32,629 nt of DNA from Crocinitomicaceae bacterium (lineage in GTDB: Bacteria > Bacteroidota > Bacteroidia > Flavobacteriales_D > Crocinitomicaceae), in assembly GCA_029254025.1 (NCBI GenBank), contig JAQWYK010000009.1, positions 1 through 32,629 of the forward strand. Reading direction: 5' to 3'. A program made the position numbers and the translations under genes. Under the pieces are notes generated by a model, which was given only the letters and a program-made list of their open reading frames with translations, was not told the DNA's origin and made no database searches. Position 1 is the stretch's first letter, and every line of letters begins with the position of its first letter. Below are positions 1 through 7,906 of the stretch, one piece after another.

Positions 1-159
1 GAAATCCTTTTTGAATCAAATAATGCCAACGTTGGGTGGGATGGAACATACGGTGGTAAGATAGTCAAAGACGGTACATATATCTGGAAAATTGAGTTCA
101 AAACCAAATACACGGATGAGCGTCAAGTTCATGTTGGACATGTTAATATACTTAGGTAA
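1..159 (+). CDS. 3' end of a secreted protein with a T9SS type B (gliding-motility CHU_C-like) sorting domain
   Basis: The open frame enters from the left edge and stops with TAA at 157-159, leaving the last 52 residues. They contain GWDGTYGGK, then DGTYIWKIEF, and end in GHVNILR. This is the typical end of the type B C-terminal domain (CHU_C / TIGR04131 family), which directs export through the type IX secretion system and usually sits on very large, repeat-rich surface proteins. The catalytic or adhesive part lies outside the window, so its role cannot be given. A hairpin terminator follows directly. Sorting-domain assignment is from recognised family motifs; the fragment is too short for anything else. 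Confidence 0.8.
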   Translation, partial: EILFESNNANVGWDGTYGGKIVKDGTYIWKIEFKTKYTDERQVHVGHVNILR

Positions 160-166
160 ATTATAA

Positions 167-215
167 ATACATAAAAAAGCTGGCTAGTTAATAACAAGGT
201 GGCTTTTTTATGTAT
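167..215 (+). terminator. Hairpin terminator after the T9SS type B gene
   Basis: A perfect 14-bp inverted repeat (167-180 with 202-215) surrounds a 21-nt loop. The 3' arm contains the run GCTTTTTTAT, so the T-tract is part of the stem, and the matching A-tract lies in the 5' arm. It begins 8 nt after the stop codon at 159 and could work in both directions. Confidence 0.7.
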
Positions 216-863
216 AATCATGCAGATTACTGCGACATGCTCGCTTATGATAATGGAGTTCATTGATGTATGCCATTGTTAATAACAAGAACCGTAAAAC
301 TGTGAACAATAACATTCTTCTCTGGTAAAACAATCATAAAAATAAAAATCAAAGATAACGGGACGGTAGTAAAGTAAATAATCTGCGATATACAGAAATA
401 TATCATATTAGAAAGAACATGAAATAATAAGAAACTCATGCAGGTAGAGGTTATAATTAGAACTACTGTTCAAATATCTCCAACAAAACTTCCCTCTTCA
501 AGTAATACTTGTTGAAATTCAAAACACAATCCAAAAAAAGAATTGATTTGCGCTAATCAATTATCTTCAGTCTATCATCATCCATAAAGAAATTAGGCAA
601 AAATTGGTGTTTTCAGAACTTATTAGTTTCTGCAGATTGCATGTGTTCTAATACATTAGTTTGAGTAAATTCCTTGAAACTCAAGAGAGTGATTGGCTCA
701 GAAAATATAACACTCAACTTCAAATATAAATTTAGCTATTCTTCCCGTAGGAAGGTTTACTTTAGATTTCAGTGATCTATATCGGTGAGGTTAATGCTTG
801 GGAGTAAAATGTCTTATTTACACTTCAAAGTACTCTAATGATGATAATTTATTATTAAATAAA
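216..863. other. Long intergenic stretch without a supported gene
   Basis: About 650 bp, strongly AT-rich. I found no reading frame of useful length with a recognisable product on either strand. The longest minus-strand stretch near 600-725 gives only about 40 codons with no family motif. No tRNA, insertion-sequence end or direct repeat was seen. It lies between a T9SS type B gene and a T9SS type A gene, so it may be decayed former coding DNA or an upstream region of a gene outside the window, but nothing here proves that. Confidence 0.5.
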
Positions 864-891
864 AAAATGGAGCTGATGACAACTCCATTTT
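864..891 (-). terminator. Rho-independent terminator of the subtilisin-like protease gene
   Basis: The stem AAAATGGAG / CTCCATTTT (864-872 with 883-891) has a 10-nt loop. On the minus strand it is followed by a run of T, completing the classic hairpin plus T-tract shape. It lies 20 nt beyond the protease stop codon. Confidence 0.8.
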
Positions 892-911
892 ATAAACTAA
901 TTAATCCATTA

Positions 912-2909
912 TCAAACTACAATAATCTTGATACTTAACTTTTCTCCTTCAATAAGAGCTGTAACTATATAAAAACCAGGATCTAAATCAAGTAATTCTA
1001 TTTTAGTTTCCGCCTCACTTGGACGGATTTTTTTAACAAGCTCTCCTGCTTGATCATATACTCTAATTTCTTCTGCATAATTTGTCCATTTGATATTTAC
1101 ATCTCCTTCCGAAGGATTTGGATATGCTGTCAAAAGGTTACCTTTAGCTCCAAAATTCACCGAAATTGGTTGGTAAATTGTTTTGTCCCCATTGTAATTA
1201 ACTTGAGTAAGCCTATAATACTGTACTCCTACCTTAGGATTAAAATCTAACTCAGAATAAGTTGTTTCTTCAGAAGTAGTCCCTTGGCCTTGAGTTATTG
1301 TCAATCCATACCAGAATCTTCCATCATAAGTTTTGTCTGTGACAAAATGTGAGTTATTGTTCTCAGAACCTGTAATCCACTCGATTTCAATCTTCTCACG
1401 AACAGGTTTTGCAGTAAAATCAATTAGCTCCACAGGCAAGATAACTAAATTTGAATCTGCAAACACATTGAATTCACATTCTTCTACAATGTATTCTGCG
1501 GTTGACTTACATCCATAAATACTTTGGTATTCAACATCATAAACTCTGGCTTCTTGACCAGTTCCGAGAAAAACATAATCCTTAAATGTATATTTCAGAC
1601 TATCATACTCCATCGTTCCGGTTCCATTTAGTACAAGCTGAGGATCACCTCCATCTTTTATTACTTCATGTCGCAAACTGAACAATTCAAACTCTCGAGT
1701 TAAATTAAGTGCTGATCCAGCATCTAATCTCCCTTCACCAAGAAGCCCCTGATAATTTGTATTTAACGAATCTATATTAACTGCTGACTTCTTTAAAATA
1801 TAGTCAACCTCGCAGTTTGACAAATTCGGCTCTTCAGTTATCATTAGACCAATCGTCCCGGTAACAATTGGACTCGCGAACGATGTCCCGTTGCCATAAC
1901 CATAAGTGTTGTTAGGGAAGGCTAAGGGAACATTATATCCGGGAGCAACAATATCTACCTTGTCATTGTGTTGATGTGTAGTATTTGGGTTTCCTACTGT
2001 TTTTTCATGATTATCGTTCGCACCAATGCTTGACACGGAAATCACACCATCATATGATGCTGGGTATACATAATTACTAGGGCCTCCGCAGGTACTTCCA
2101 TTTCCGGCAGAAGCAACGATAATCATCCCTGTACTCAAAGCCTCATCAATGGCTTGTTGCTGATAAATATTAAAATTACATCCTGAAGCCCAGCTTAAAT
2201 TAATAACATCCACCCCTGAATACGCGGCTTGTAAGATAGAATTATAACTCATTGGGTACAACATTAAATCACAGTTATAACCAATAGAACTTTTCCCAAG
2301 TGAGTTATTAGTATTTCCAGCTGCAGCAGTCGCCACTGCTGTACCGTGTAGGTAGTCAGAATTATTACTCGGTACTACAGTAGAATATTTGCCAACTAAT
2401 TCTTCATGATCTAAGTCAAAATTAGAGTCGGAAATTCCTATTTTCACCGTTCTTGAACCAGTGTTAATCTTCCAGGCCTCTTTAGCACCGATTAAGTCTA
2501 GTGCGTAATCCGTTGAGAACACCTTATCATAATCGTTTGTTTCTTCAGTTAACGGTGAAGGCTTCGCAACCAATTCTGCATTAGAAATTCCAATTAAGGC
2601 TAATTTGGATAAAACTGATTGTATATCACAATTATCACAACTAAATTCATATAGTGACTTTAATTCTGGATTTCTAGAATAGGAAAATGGCCGAGAAACA
2701 ATTAGACCATTTACTTCAATTAAGCTATCCAAAAGAGGGTTATCATTTGGTAAATCACCATTAATTGTTCCCCATACCGCCGTTACTTCTGTATGGGTAT
2801 TTGGTTCCTCGAGCTCAACAGTTTCCCCTTGACTAGGTACTTTTTGAGAAATCGCTGCAAATCCTAGTAATAAGGCCGCAATCGTTGAGAGTGTTTTAAA
2901 TGTTTTCAT
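912..2909 (-). CDS. Secreted subtilisin-like (S8 family) serine protease with T9SS type A sorting domain
   Basis: Extracellular serine endopeptidase, predicted to pass the inner membrane by Sec and the outer membrane by the type IX system. Numbering from the start chosen here (665 aa): signal peptide 1-22 (MKTFKTLSTIAALLLGFAA), a pro-region to about 125, then the S8 domain with Asp161 (GISDSNFD), His188 (DYLHGTAVA), oxyanion Asn270 (ASAGNG) and nucleophile Ser343 (GNGTSFASP). The last about 75 residues start with the YPNPSEGDV motif and form a type A sorting domain. An open frame continues 17 codons upstream, but the signal peptide begins at 2909 and a promoter-like site lies inside the extension, so the shorter start is better. 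The cleavage target is unknown. The Asp motif differs from the common DTG form, but all four active-site residues are present. Confidence 0.92.
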   Translation of the reverse strand: MKTFKTLSTIAALLLGFAAISQKVPSQGETVELEEPNTHTEVTAVWGTINGDLPNDNPLLDSLIEVNGLIVSRPFSYSRNPELKSLYEFSCDNCDIQSVLSKLALIGISNAELVAKPSPLTEETNDYDKVFSTDYALDLIGAKEAWKINTGSRTVKIGISDSNFDLDHEELVGKYSTVVPSNNSDYLHGTAVATAAAGNTNNSLGKSSIGYNCDLMLYPMSYNSILQAAYSGVDVINLSWASGCNFNIYQQQAIDEALSTGMIIVASAGNGSTCGGPSNYVYPASYDGVISVSSIGANDNHEKTVGNPNTTHQHNDKVDIVAPGYNVPLAFPNNTYGYGNGTSFASPIVTGTIGLMITEEPNLSNCEVDYILKKSAVNIDSLNTNYQGLLGEGRLDAGSALNLTREFELFSLRHEVIKDGGDPQLVLNGTGTMEYDSLKYTFKDYVFLGTGQEARVYDVEYQSIYGCKSTAEYIVEECEFNVFADSNLVILPVELIDFTAKPVREKIEIEWITGSENNNSHFVTDKTYDGRFWYGLTITQGQGTTSEETTYSELDFNPKVGVQYYRLTQVNYNGDKTIYQPISVNFGAKGNLLTAYPNPSEGDVNIKWTNYAEEIRVYDQAGELVKKIRPSEAETKIELLDLDPGFYIVTALIEGEKLSIKIIVV

Positions 2910-2933
2910 AACTATTGATTTAATATTATTATC

Positions 2934-2960
2934 CAAAATTAAGGATAATTCATGCTGCAA
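2934..2960 (-). promoter_or_regulatory. Bacteroidetes-type promoter of the protease gene
   Basis: On the minus strand, TAATTTTG (2934-2941) matches the -7 consensus TAnnTTTG exactly, with TTG (2958-2960) 16 nt upstream. This is slightly shorter than the usual 17-19 nt spacing. Transcription from here would start after the longer ATG at 2960, which supports the start at 2909. Confidence 0.45.
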
Positions 2961-3018
2961 AATTTAAACGATTAACTTTCAATAAAAAAAGTTACAAAAG
3001 TCATTTTTATAATGTTGA

Positions 3019-3046
3019 AAGGTCGAATTCTGTTGAATTCGACCTT
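3019..3046 (-). terminator. Strong hairpin after the MORN-repeat gene
   Basis: A perfect 12-bp inverted repeat (3019-3030 with 3035-3046) with a 4-nt loop sits 22 nt beyond the stop of the upstream minus-strand gene. The T-tract on the minus strand is weak (CTTTCAACATTAT), so termination is likely but may be partial. Each arm contains GAATTC. Confidence 0.5.
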
Positions 3047-3068
3047 CATATAAATTAAATGGAATTAT

Positions 3069-3938
3069 TTATAATTGACCATCAGATATGTAAACACCCT
3101 TCTTATAAACCTCAACTTTCAAAAGAAGTCCGTCTTCATCATAAATGTATAACCTACCATCCCACAATAAACCGTTTTTAAATTCGCCTTCCATCCACAT
3201 TTCCTTGTTTTCATTCAAGACTTTGTTATATGCATTTGGCTTAAAATCGGAGAGTACAATTGGTTTAGGGGCTTTTTTCGCTGATGCAGTTTTTACGACA
3301 TCAGCGGCTGGATGTATCATTGCAATTTCTCCTGAAGTTTCTTGTACCGAGCCATCTGCTCCATAGACCAACCGCTCTTTCACATCGCCATTCGGCCAGT
3401 AACGTGTAGCTGCCCCTGAAGGAACACCATTGTTAGCTTCGTATTCAAATTCAACTTTACCATTGTCATAACGATAAACAACCTTGCCAGACTCTTTTCC
3501 CGCCTCATTGTAAGAAGATTCATACACTTTGACACCTTTTTCATTGAACCGTACTAAGGAATCACTGTAACGTTGCTTAGAAAATGTACCTTTTTCTTTA
3601 ATAGTCCCATTCGGATGATAATGAATAAATGGTCCATTAGGACGGTTATTCTTGTACTCCCCCTCAGTGCGTGGAGTCATACCATCTTTGAAATAAAGAA
3701 CCCATCTGCCATCTTTTCGGTCGTTTAAATAGGTGCCTTCAGAAATCTTTCCGTCTTCTGGATACCCTTTATCTGGTTGCTCTTTACCAAAATGAATCCA
3801 TTCCCCCTGTTTACGACCATTTTCATCAACGAAGTTCTTCGGGTCTTCCTGATCATCATCCCCTTGAATAGAGAAAGAGGTTGTAGCCCAACTTTCAAAA
3901 CCAATTAGAAGTAAACTAATAAATAATAATAATTTCAT
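3069..3938 (-). CDS. Exported MORN-repeat protein (YwqK/COG2849-like)
   Basis: Predicted exported protein of 289 aa from the start used here. A signal peptide (MKLLLFISLLLIGFESWA) begins at 3938, after a GGTGAA stretch that may aid initiation. The reading frame is open 69 codons further upstream, but that part overlaps the next gene and resembles no exported sequence. The body has repeated units of the MORN_2/YwqK type, such as GRKQGEWIHF, GRWVLYFKDG, NGPFIHYHPNGTIKEKGTF and SGAATRYWPNGDVKERLVY, each with a turn glycine and aromatic residues. Databases often label such proteins 'toxin-antitoxin system YwqK family antitoxin', but no toxin lies nearby and the repeats alone do not show that role. 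Function unknown; the repeats suggest an extended beta-sheet surface in the periplasm or on the outer membrane. Confidence 0.8.
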   Translation of the reverse strand: MKLLLFISLLLIGFESWATTSFSIQGDDDQEDPKNFVDENGRKQGEWIHFGKEQPDKGYPEDGKISEGTYLNDRKDGRWVLYFKDGMTPRTEGEYKNNRPNGPFIHYHPNGTIKEKGTFSKQRYSDSLVRFNEKGVKVYESSYNEAGKESGKVVYRYDNGKVEFEYEANNGVPSGAATRYWPNGDVKERLVYGADGSVQETSGEIAMIHPAADVVKTASAKKAPKPIVLSDFKPNAYNKVLNENKEMWMEGEFKNGLLWDGRLYIYDEDGLLLKVEVYKKGVYISDGQL

Positions 3939-4066
3939 TTCACCAACTTTTAGGTCATTATAGCAAGAGTAATTTATCAAAAATTTTAATAAAATCTTAC
4001 AAAAGTGTAAAAAATTAGACAAATACACTAAAACCTTAGACGAACAAAAAAATAACAGGTTCTCTT

Positions 4067-5014
4067 TTACATCAAAGATTCGTCGGTATTCTCTAACATA
4101 ACTTTTACCATTGCAGATAAATCGTAACTCATACTCCATCCCCAATCATTCTTAGCATCTCGATCATCAATAGAGTTTGGCCAACTATCTGCAATTTTTT
4201 GTCGGAAATCTGGAGCATAATTAATGCCAAATCCTGGAAGTCTTTCTGTTATGGCCTCTGCGAGTAATTTGGGAGTAAAACTCATACCTGCAAGATTATA
4301 GGATGTACGGATCTTGATATTTTCCGTAGGGGATTGCATAATCTGAATCGTTGCACGAATAGCATCCTCCATATACATCATTGGAAGGGCTGTGTTTTCC
4401 GATAAATAACAAGTATAACTATTTGATTTCTTGGCATGATAAAAAATATCCACAGCATAATCAGTGGTTCCTCCACCCGGAAGAGAAGTGTAAGAAATGA
4501 GTCCTGGGTAACGTATGCTACGCACGTCAACACCATATTTACAATGATAATAATTACACCATTGCTCCCCAGATTGTTTAGAAATTCCGTAAACAGTCGT
4601 AGGCTCCATAATTGTGCTTTGGGGCGTCATATCTTTAGGAGTCGTGGGGCCGAATACTGCAATTGAACTCGGCCAAAAAACCTTTTCAATTTTCTTATAT
4701 CTAGCTAGGTTTAATACATTAAATAGACCATCCATATTAAGTTTCCACGCGAAATCAGGATTCTTCTCTGCTGTAGCAGATAACAACGCTGCTAATAAAT
4801 AAATTTCAGATACACCGTATTCTTTAACAACTCCATCCAATGCTTCTGCATTCATTACATCAAGAGCAAGGTAATTACTTTCCCTTAATGCGAATGTTGG
4901 CTCTGGCTTCACATCACTCGCTATAACGTTAGATTTTCCATATTCCTTCTCTAAAGCAAGAACCAATTCCGTCCCAATTTGCCCTGCTGATCCAATTACA
5001 AGTATTTTCCCCAT
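4067..5014 (-). CDS. tdh: L-threonine 3-dehydrogenase, SDR (epimerase-like) type
   Basis: Cytoplasmic NAD-dependent oxidation of L-threonine to 2-amino-3-ketobutyrate, normally followed by cleavage to glycine and acetyl-CoA. The 315-aa protein is an extended short-chain dehydrogenase: Rossmann motif GSAGQIG at 8-14, active-site Ser117 (WPSSIAVFGP), and Tyr142-x3-Lys146 (YGISK). The motifs LLSATAEKNP, RYPGLISY and YMEDAIRAT are those of the UDP-galactose epimerase-like threonine dehydrogenases known from Flavobacterium and Cupriavidus, not the zinc-dependent family. The frame is open 54 codons further upstream, but homologues start at MGKILVIGSAG (5014), and a -7-like TATATTCG (5039-5046, minus strand, one mismatch) lies just before it. 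It stands divergent from the tyrosine-degradation pair. A generic sugar epimerase is the main alternative and is less likely. Confidence 0.88.
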   Translation of the reverse strand: MGKILVIGSAGQIGTELVLALEKEYGKSNVIASDVKPEPTFALRESNYLALDVMNAEALDGVVKEYGVSEIYLLAALLSATAEKNPDFAWKLNMDGLFNVLNLARYKKIEKVFWPSSIAVFGPTTPKDMTPQSTIMEPTTVYGISKQSGEQWCNYYHCKYGVDVRSIRYPGLISYTSLPGGGTTDYAVDIFYHAKKSNSYTCYLSENTALPMMYMEDAIRATIQIMQSPTENIKIRTSYNLAGMSFTPKLLAEAITERLPGFGINYAPDFRQKIADSWPNSIDDRDAKNDWGWSMSYDLSAMVKVMLENTDESLM

Positions 5015-5340
5015 TGCGTTGTACAGTATATTTGGAAGCGAATATAAGCACTTCATAGTAGAATGCATTCGATAACATAAGATTTTATATTCGTTTGGCC
5101 GCCGATGAGAAAAGGTAAGTAACTTACATCTGATTTTCGTCAGTATTCGATTGCTTCCAAACACATTTTTTAACATCCTAGATTCTTTTTATATATTTGT
5201 GTAATAGAAAATAGTGAATATGTACAATTGGGTGACTCTTCAAGAATTTAAAAAATTATTGCTGAAACGCAATCCGGAATGAGTGTCCGAGACCTATCTC
5301 TGACAACCAGTTTTACATTTACTCATTAAAATTTCGAAAT
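5015..5340. other. Divergent intergenic region between tdh and hmgA
   Basis: 326 bp separate two genes read in opposite directions, so promoters for both should lie here. On the tdh side there is a -7-like site at 5039-5046. On the hmgA side I see no convincing TAnnTTTG element. No gene, repeat or RNA structure was recognised. Confidence 0.5.
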
Positions 5341-6498
5341 ATGCCCTTTTATCATAAAATGGGTGAGATTCCTCACAAAAGACACACAGTATTTCAGTCT
5401 GAAGAGGGAGCTTACTACTACGAAGAACTTTTTGGAACAGAAGGTTTTAGTAGCATGTCTTCGCTTCTCTATCATGTACATCGTCCAACAATGGTGAAAT
5501 CGGTTAGTGATCCAAAAGACATGACACCAGTTGCTGCAGTGGCAAAAAACATTAAGTCTCAAATGCTAAATGGATTTAATGTGCCAGCAGTTAATGACTT
5601 TTTGGAAAGTCGCAAGACAGTCTTGTTCAACAACGACTTAAACATAGTACTTGCAGCTCCCAAACAATCGTTGCGTTCCTATTTCTATAAAAATGCGGAT
5701 GCAGACGAAATGATATTCGTCCACAAAGGAAAAGGAACTTTGCGAACGATGCTAGGGAATCTCCCTTTTAGCTATGGTGACTATTTGATTATTCCAAGAG
5801 GAATAACCTACCAAATTGATTTTGATAGTGCAGACAATCGTTTATTTATTGTTGAATCATTTTCTCCAATATTAACACCGCGCACGTATCGCAATAAATT
5901 CGGACAATTACTAGAACATTCTCCATTTTGTGAGCGAGATATTCGTACACCTGAAACGTTAGAAACGCACAGGGAAAAAGGTGATTTCACGGTAAAAATC
6001 AAAAAAGAAAATGTATTACATGAATTAGTCTATGCATCTCATCCATTTGATGTAGTCGGCTATGACGGATATAATTTCCCATACGCTTTTTCTATACATG
6101 ATTTCGAACCTATAACAGGCCGTGTCCACATGCCACCGCCAATCCACCAGACGTTTGAAGCGCACAACTTCGTGGTATGTTCTTTCTGTCCTAGGTTATA
6201 CGACTATCATCCTAAAGCTATTCCAGCACCTTACAATCATAGTAACATTGATTCTGATGAAGTGTTGTATTACATCGATGGTGACTTCATGAGTAGAAAT
6301 CACGTGGACAAAGGATATATATCGTTGCATCCTGCGGGAATTCCTCACGGTCCACATCCTGGAGCAATGGAACGATCAATTGGTCAAAAAGAAACCTTAG
6401 AACTAGCTGTGATGGTGGATACGTTTAAACCATTACGATTAACACAAACTGCAGTAGATATTGCAGACAAAGATTATTTTATATCCTGGTTGGAATAA
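5341..6498 (+). CDS. hmgA: Homogentisate 1,2-dioxygenase
   Basis: Iron(II) enzyme that opens the homogentisate ring to give maleylacetoacetate in tyrosine and phenylalanine breakdown; cytoplasmic. The 385-aa protein begins MPFYHKMGEIPHKRHTVF, typical of the Bacteroidetes members of this family. By alignment from memory with the human enzyme (ligands His335, Glu341, His371), the iron ligands here are His300 (PYNHSN), Glu307 (DSDEVLYYIDG) and His336 (GIPHGPHPG); the segment HMPPPIHQTFEAHNF (263-277) is also conserved. Length is shorter than the roughly 430-445 aa of proteobacterial and animal enzymes, as usual for this lineage. The next gene, 34 nt downstream, makes the substrate, so the two form an operon. 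The following pathway steps (isomerase, fumarylacetoacetase) are not in the window. Confidence 0.93.
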   Translation: MPFYHKMGEIPHKRHTVFQSEEGAYYYEELFGTEGFSSMSSLLYHVHRPTMVKSVSDPKDMTPVAAVAKNIKSQMLNGFNVPAVNDFLESRKTVLFNNDLNIVLAAPKQSLRSYFYKNADADEMIFVHKGKGTLRTMLGNLPFSYGDYLIIPRGITYQIDFDSADNRLFIVESFSPILTPRTYRNKFGQLLEHSPFCERDIRTPETLETHREKGDFTVKIKKENVLHELVYASHPFDVVGYDGYNFPYAFSIHDFEPITGRVHMPPPIHQTFEAHNFVVCSFCPRLYDYHPKAIPAPYNHSNIDSDEVLYYIDGDFMSRNHVDKGYISLHPAGIPHGPHPGAMERSIGQKETLELAVMVDTFKPLRLTQTAVDIADKDYFISWLE

Positions 6499-6532
6499 AG
6501 AAACCAGATTACTCATTATTAAAGATTAAATT

Positions 6533-7693
6533 ATGGCAAAAGAAGTAAAGAGCGTTAATTATGGCCTCGAAAAAATATTTGAAGGAGCACAGGATTTTCT
6601 TCCTCTTTTAGGAACAGATTACATAGAATTTTATGTGGGTAACGCCAAGCAGGCCGCTCATTTCTATAAAACTGCATTCGGATTTCAATCGCATGCATAT
6701 GCTGGATTAGAAACAGGTGTCACAGATAGAGCTTCCTATGTATTGAAACAAGATAAAATTCGGTTAGTACTAACAACTGCATTAACCAGCGATTCACCTA
6801 TCGGAGAACATGTGAAAAAACATGGAGACGGTGTGAAAGTTGTTGCATTGTGGGTAGAAGATGCGAAAAGTGCTTGGGAGGAGACGACTAAACGTGGCGC
6901 CAAATCTTATATGGAACCAACTGTAGAAAAAGATGAGCACGGAGAAGTGGTTCGATCAGGAATTTATACCTACGGTGAAACTATTCACATGTTTGTGGAG
7001 CGCAAAAATTATACAGGAGCGTTTTTGCCAGGTTACAAGAATTGGGAATCCGATTACAATCCAACACCAACTGGACTTAAGTACATTGACCACATGGTAG
7101 GTAATGTAGGATGGGGTGAAATGAATACATGGGTGAAATGGTACGAAGATGTAATGGGATTTGAAAATTTCCTATCATTCGATGATAAACAAATTCATAC
7201 AGAATATTCTGCATTGATGTCTAAAGTAATGTCTAATGGTAATGGACGCGTAAAATTCCCAATCAACGAGCCCGCTGAAGGTAAAAAGAGATCTCAAATT
7301 GAAGAATATCTTGATTTTTATGAAGGACCAGGCGTTCAACATATAGCGGTTGCTACAGATAATATTCTACAAACAGTTGCAGAACTAAGAAATAGAGGAA
7401 TTGAGTTTTTATCTACTCCTCCTCAAATTTATTACGATGCCATTCCAGAGCGTTTAGGTCGCTTTGACCACAATATGAAGGAAGATATTGAAGCCATCAA
7501 AAAGCTAGGTATCATGGTGGATGCTGATGAGGAAGGTTACTTATTGCAAATCTTCACCAAACCAGTTGAAGATCGTCCTACTCTTTTCTTCGAAATCATC
7601 CAACGAATGGGGGCTCGAGGATTTGGTGCTGGTAACTTTAAAGCGTTGTTTGAGTCTATTGAACGAGAACAAGAAAAAAGAGGGACTTTATAA
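6533..7693 (+). CDS. hppD: 4-hydroxyphenylpyruvate dioxygenase
   Basis: Iron(II)-dependent enzyme that converts 4-hydroxyphenylpyruvate to homogentisate with oxygen and release of carbon dioxide. The 386-aa protein has the two vicinal-oxygen-chelate domains of the family: the N-terminal one from about 25 to 155 (TDYIEFYVGNAKQAAHFYK), and the catalytic one from about 180 to 360. The iron ligands are visible: His187 (YIDHMVGNV), His270 (GVQHIAVAT) and Glu354 (LFFEIIQRMG). The C-terminal GFGAGNFKALFESIE is the conserved gate helix. It is cotranscribed with hmgA just upstream and ends at a terminator, so this is a two-gene unit for the middle of tyrosine catabolism. Confidence is high because all ligands and the helix are present and full length. 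Confidence 0.95.
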   Translation: MAKEVKSVNYGLEKIFEGAQDFLPLLGTDYIEFYVGNAKQAAHFYKTAFGFQSHAYAGLETGVTDRASYVLKQDKIRLVLTTALTSDSPIGEHVKKHGDGVKVVALWVEDAKSAWEETTKRGAKSYMEPTVEKDEHGEVVRSGIYTYGETIHMFVERKNYTGAFLPGYKNWESDYNPTPTGLKYIDHMVGNVGWGEMNTWVKWYEDVMGFENFLSFDDKQIHTEYSALMSKVMSNGNGRVKFPINEPAEGKKRSQIEEYLDFYEGPGVQHIAVATDNILQTVAELRNRGIEFLSTPPQIYYDAIPERLGRFDHNMKEDIEAIKKLGIMVDADEEGYLLQIFTKPVEDRPTLFFEIIQRMGARGFGAGNFKALFESIEREQEKRGTL

Positions 7694-7720
7694 GTTCAGA
7701 GTTGAAAAATTGGAGTTTAA
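7693..7720. repeat. 7-bp-periodic intergenic repeat (AGTTNAA-like heptads)
   Basis: Directly after hppD four 7-mers run in phase: AGTTCAG, AGTTGAA, AAATTGG, AGTTTAA. They merge into the 5' arm of the terminator. Related tracts are seen at 7881-7901 and 13684-13711. Confidence 0.45.
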
Positions 7721-7754
7721 AAAGCGAGTTAACATAGTTTAGCTCGCTTTTTTT
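7719..7754 (+). terminator. Rho-independent terminator after hppD
   Basis: The stem AAAAAGCGAG / CTCGCTTTTT (7719-7728 with 7743-7752) has a 14-nt loop and ends in seven T. It closes the hmgA-hppD operon; with the A-run on the other side it could also act on the minus strand. Confidence 0.85.
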
Positions 7755-7906
7755 GTTGTTAATACTTTAGACTCTAGAATGGGACTAAGTTTCACGAGAA
7801 GGAACAAAATTCACAATTAAAAACAAGTGCCAATTAAGGTAACACTTCTCGCAGTACGAAGCTGAGCATTAAGAATTTTCAGTTCAGAGTACTAAACTCA
7901 AACTTA

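Noticed and set aside
2910-2960. 17-codon N-terminal extension of the protease
   Set aside because: A proper signal peptide begins at 2909 and a promoter-like TAATTTTG with TTG lies inside the extension.
3069-3938. Antitoxin of a YwqK-type toxin-antitoxin system
   Set aside because: Exported MORN-type repeats and no toxin candidate next to it; the label comes from database naming, not from the sequence.
3939-4145. 69-codon N-terminal extension of the MORN protein
   Set aside because: It overlaps the end of the threonine dehydrogenase gene, lacks similarity to anything exported, and a signal peptide follows at 3938.
5015-5176. 54-codon N-terminal extension of the threonine dehydrogenase
   Set aside because: Family members start directly before the GSAGQIG motif; the extension has no conserved features.
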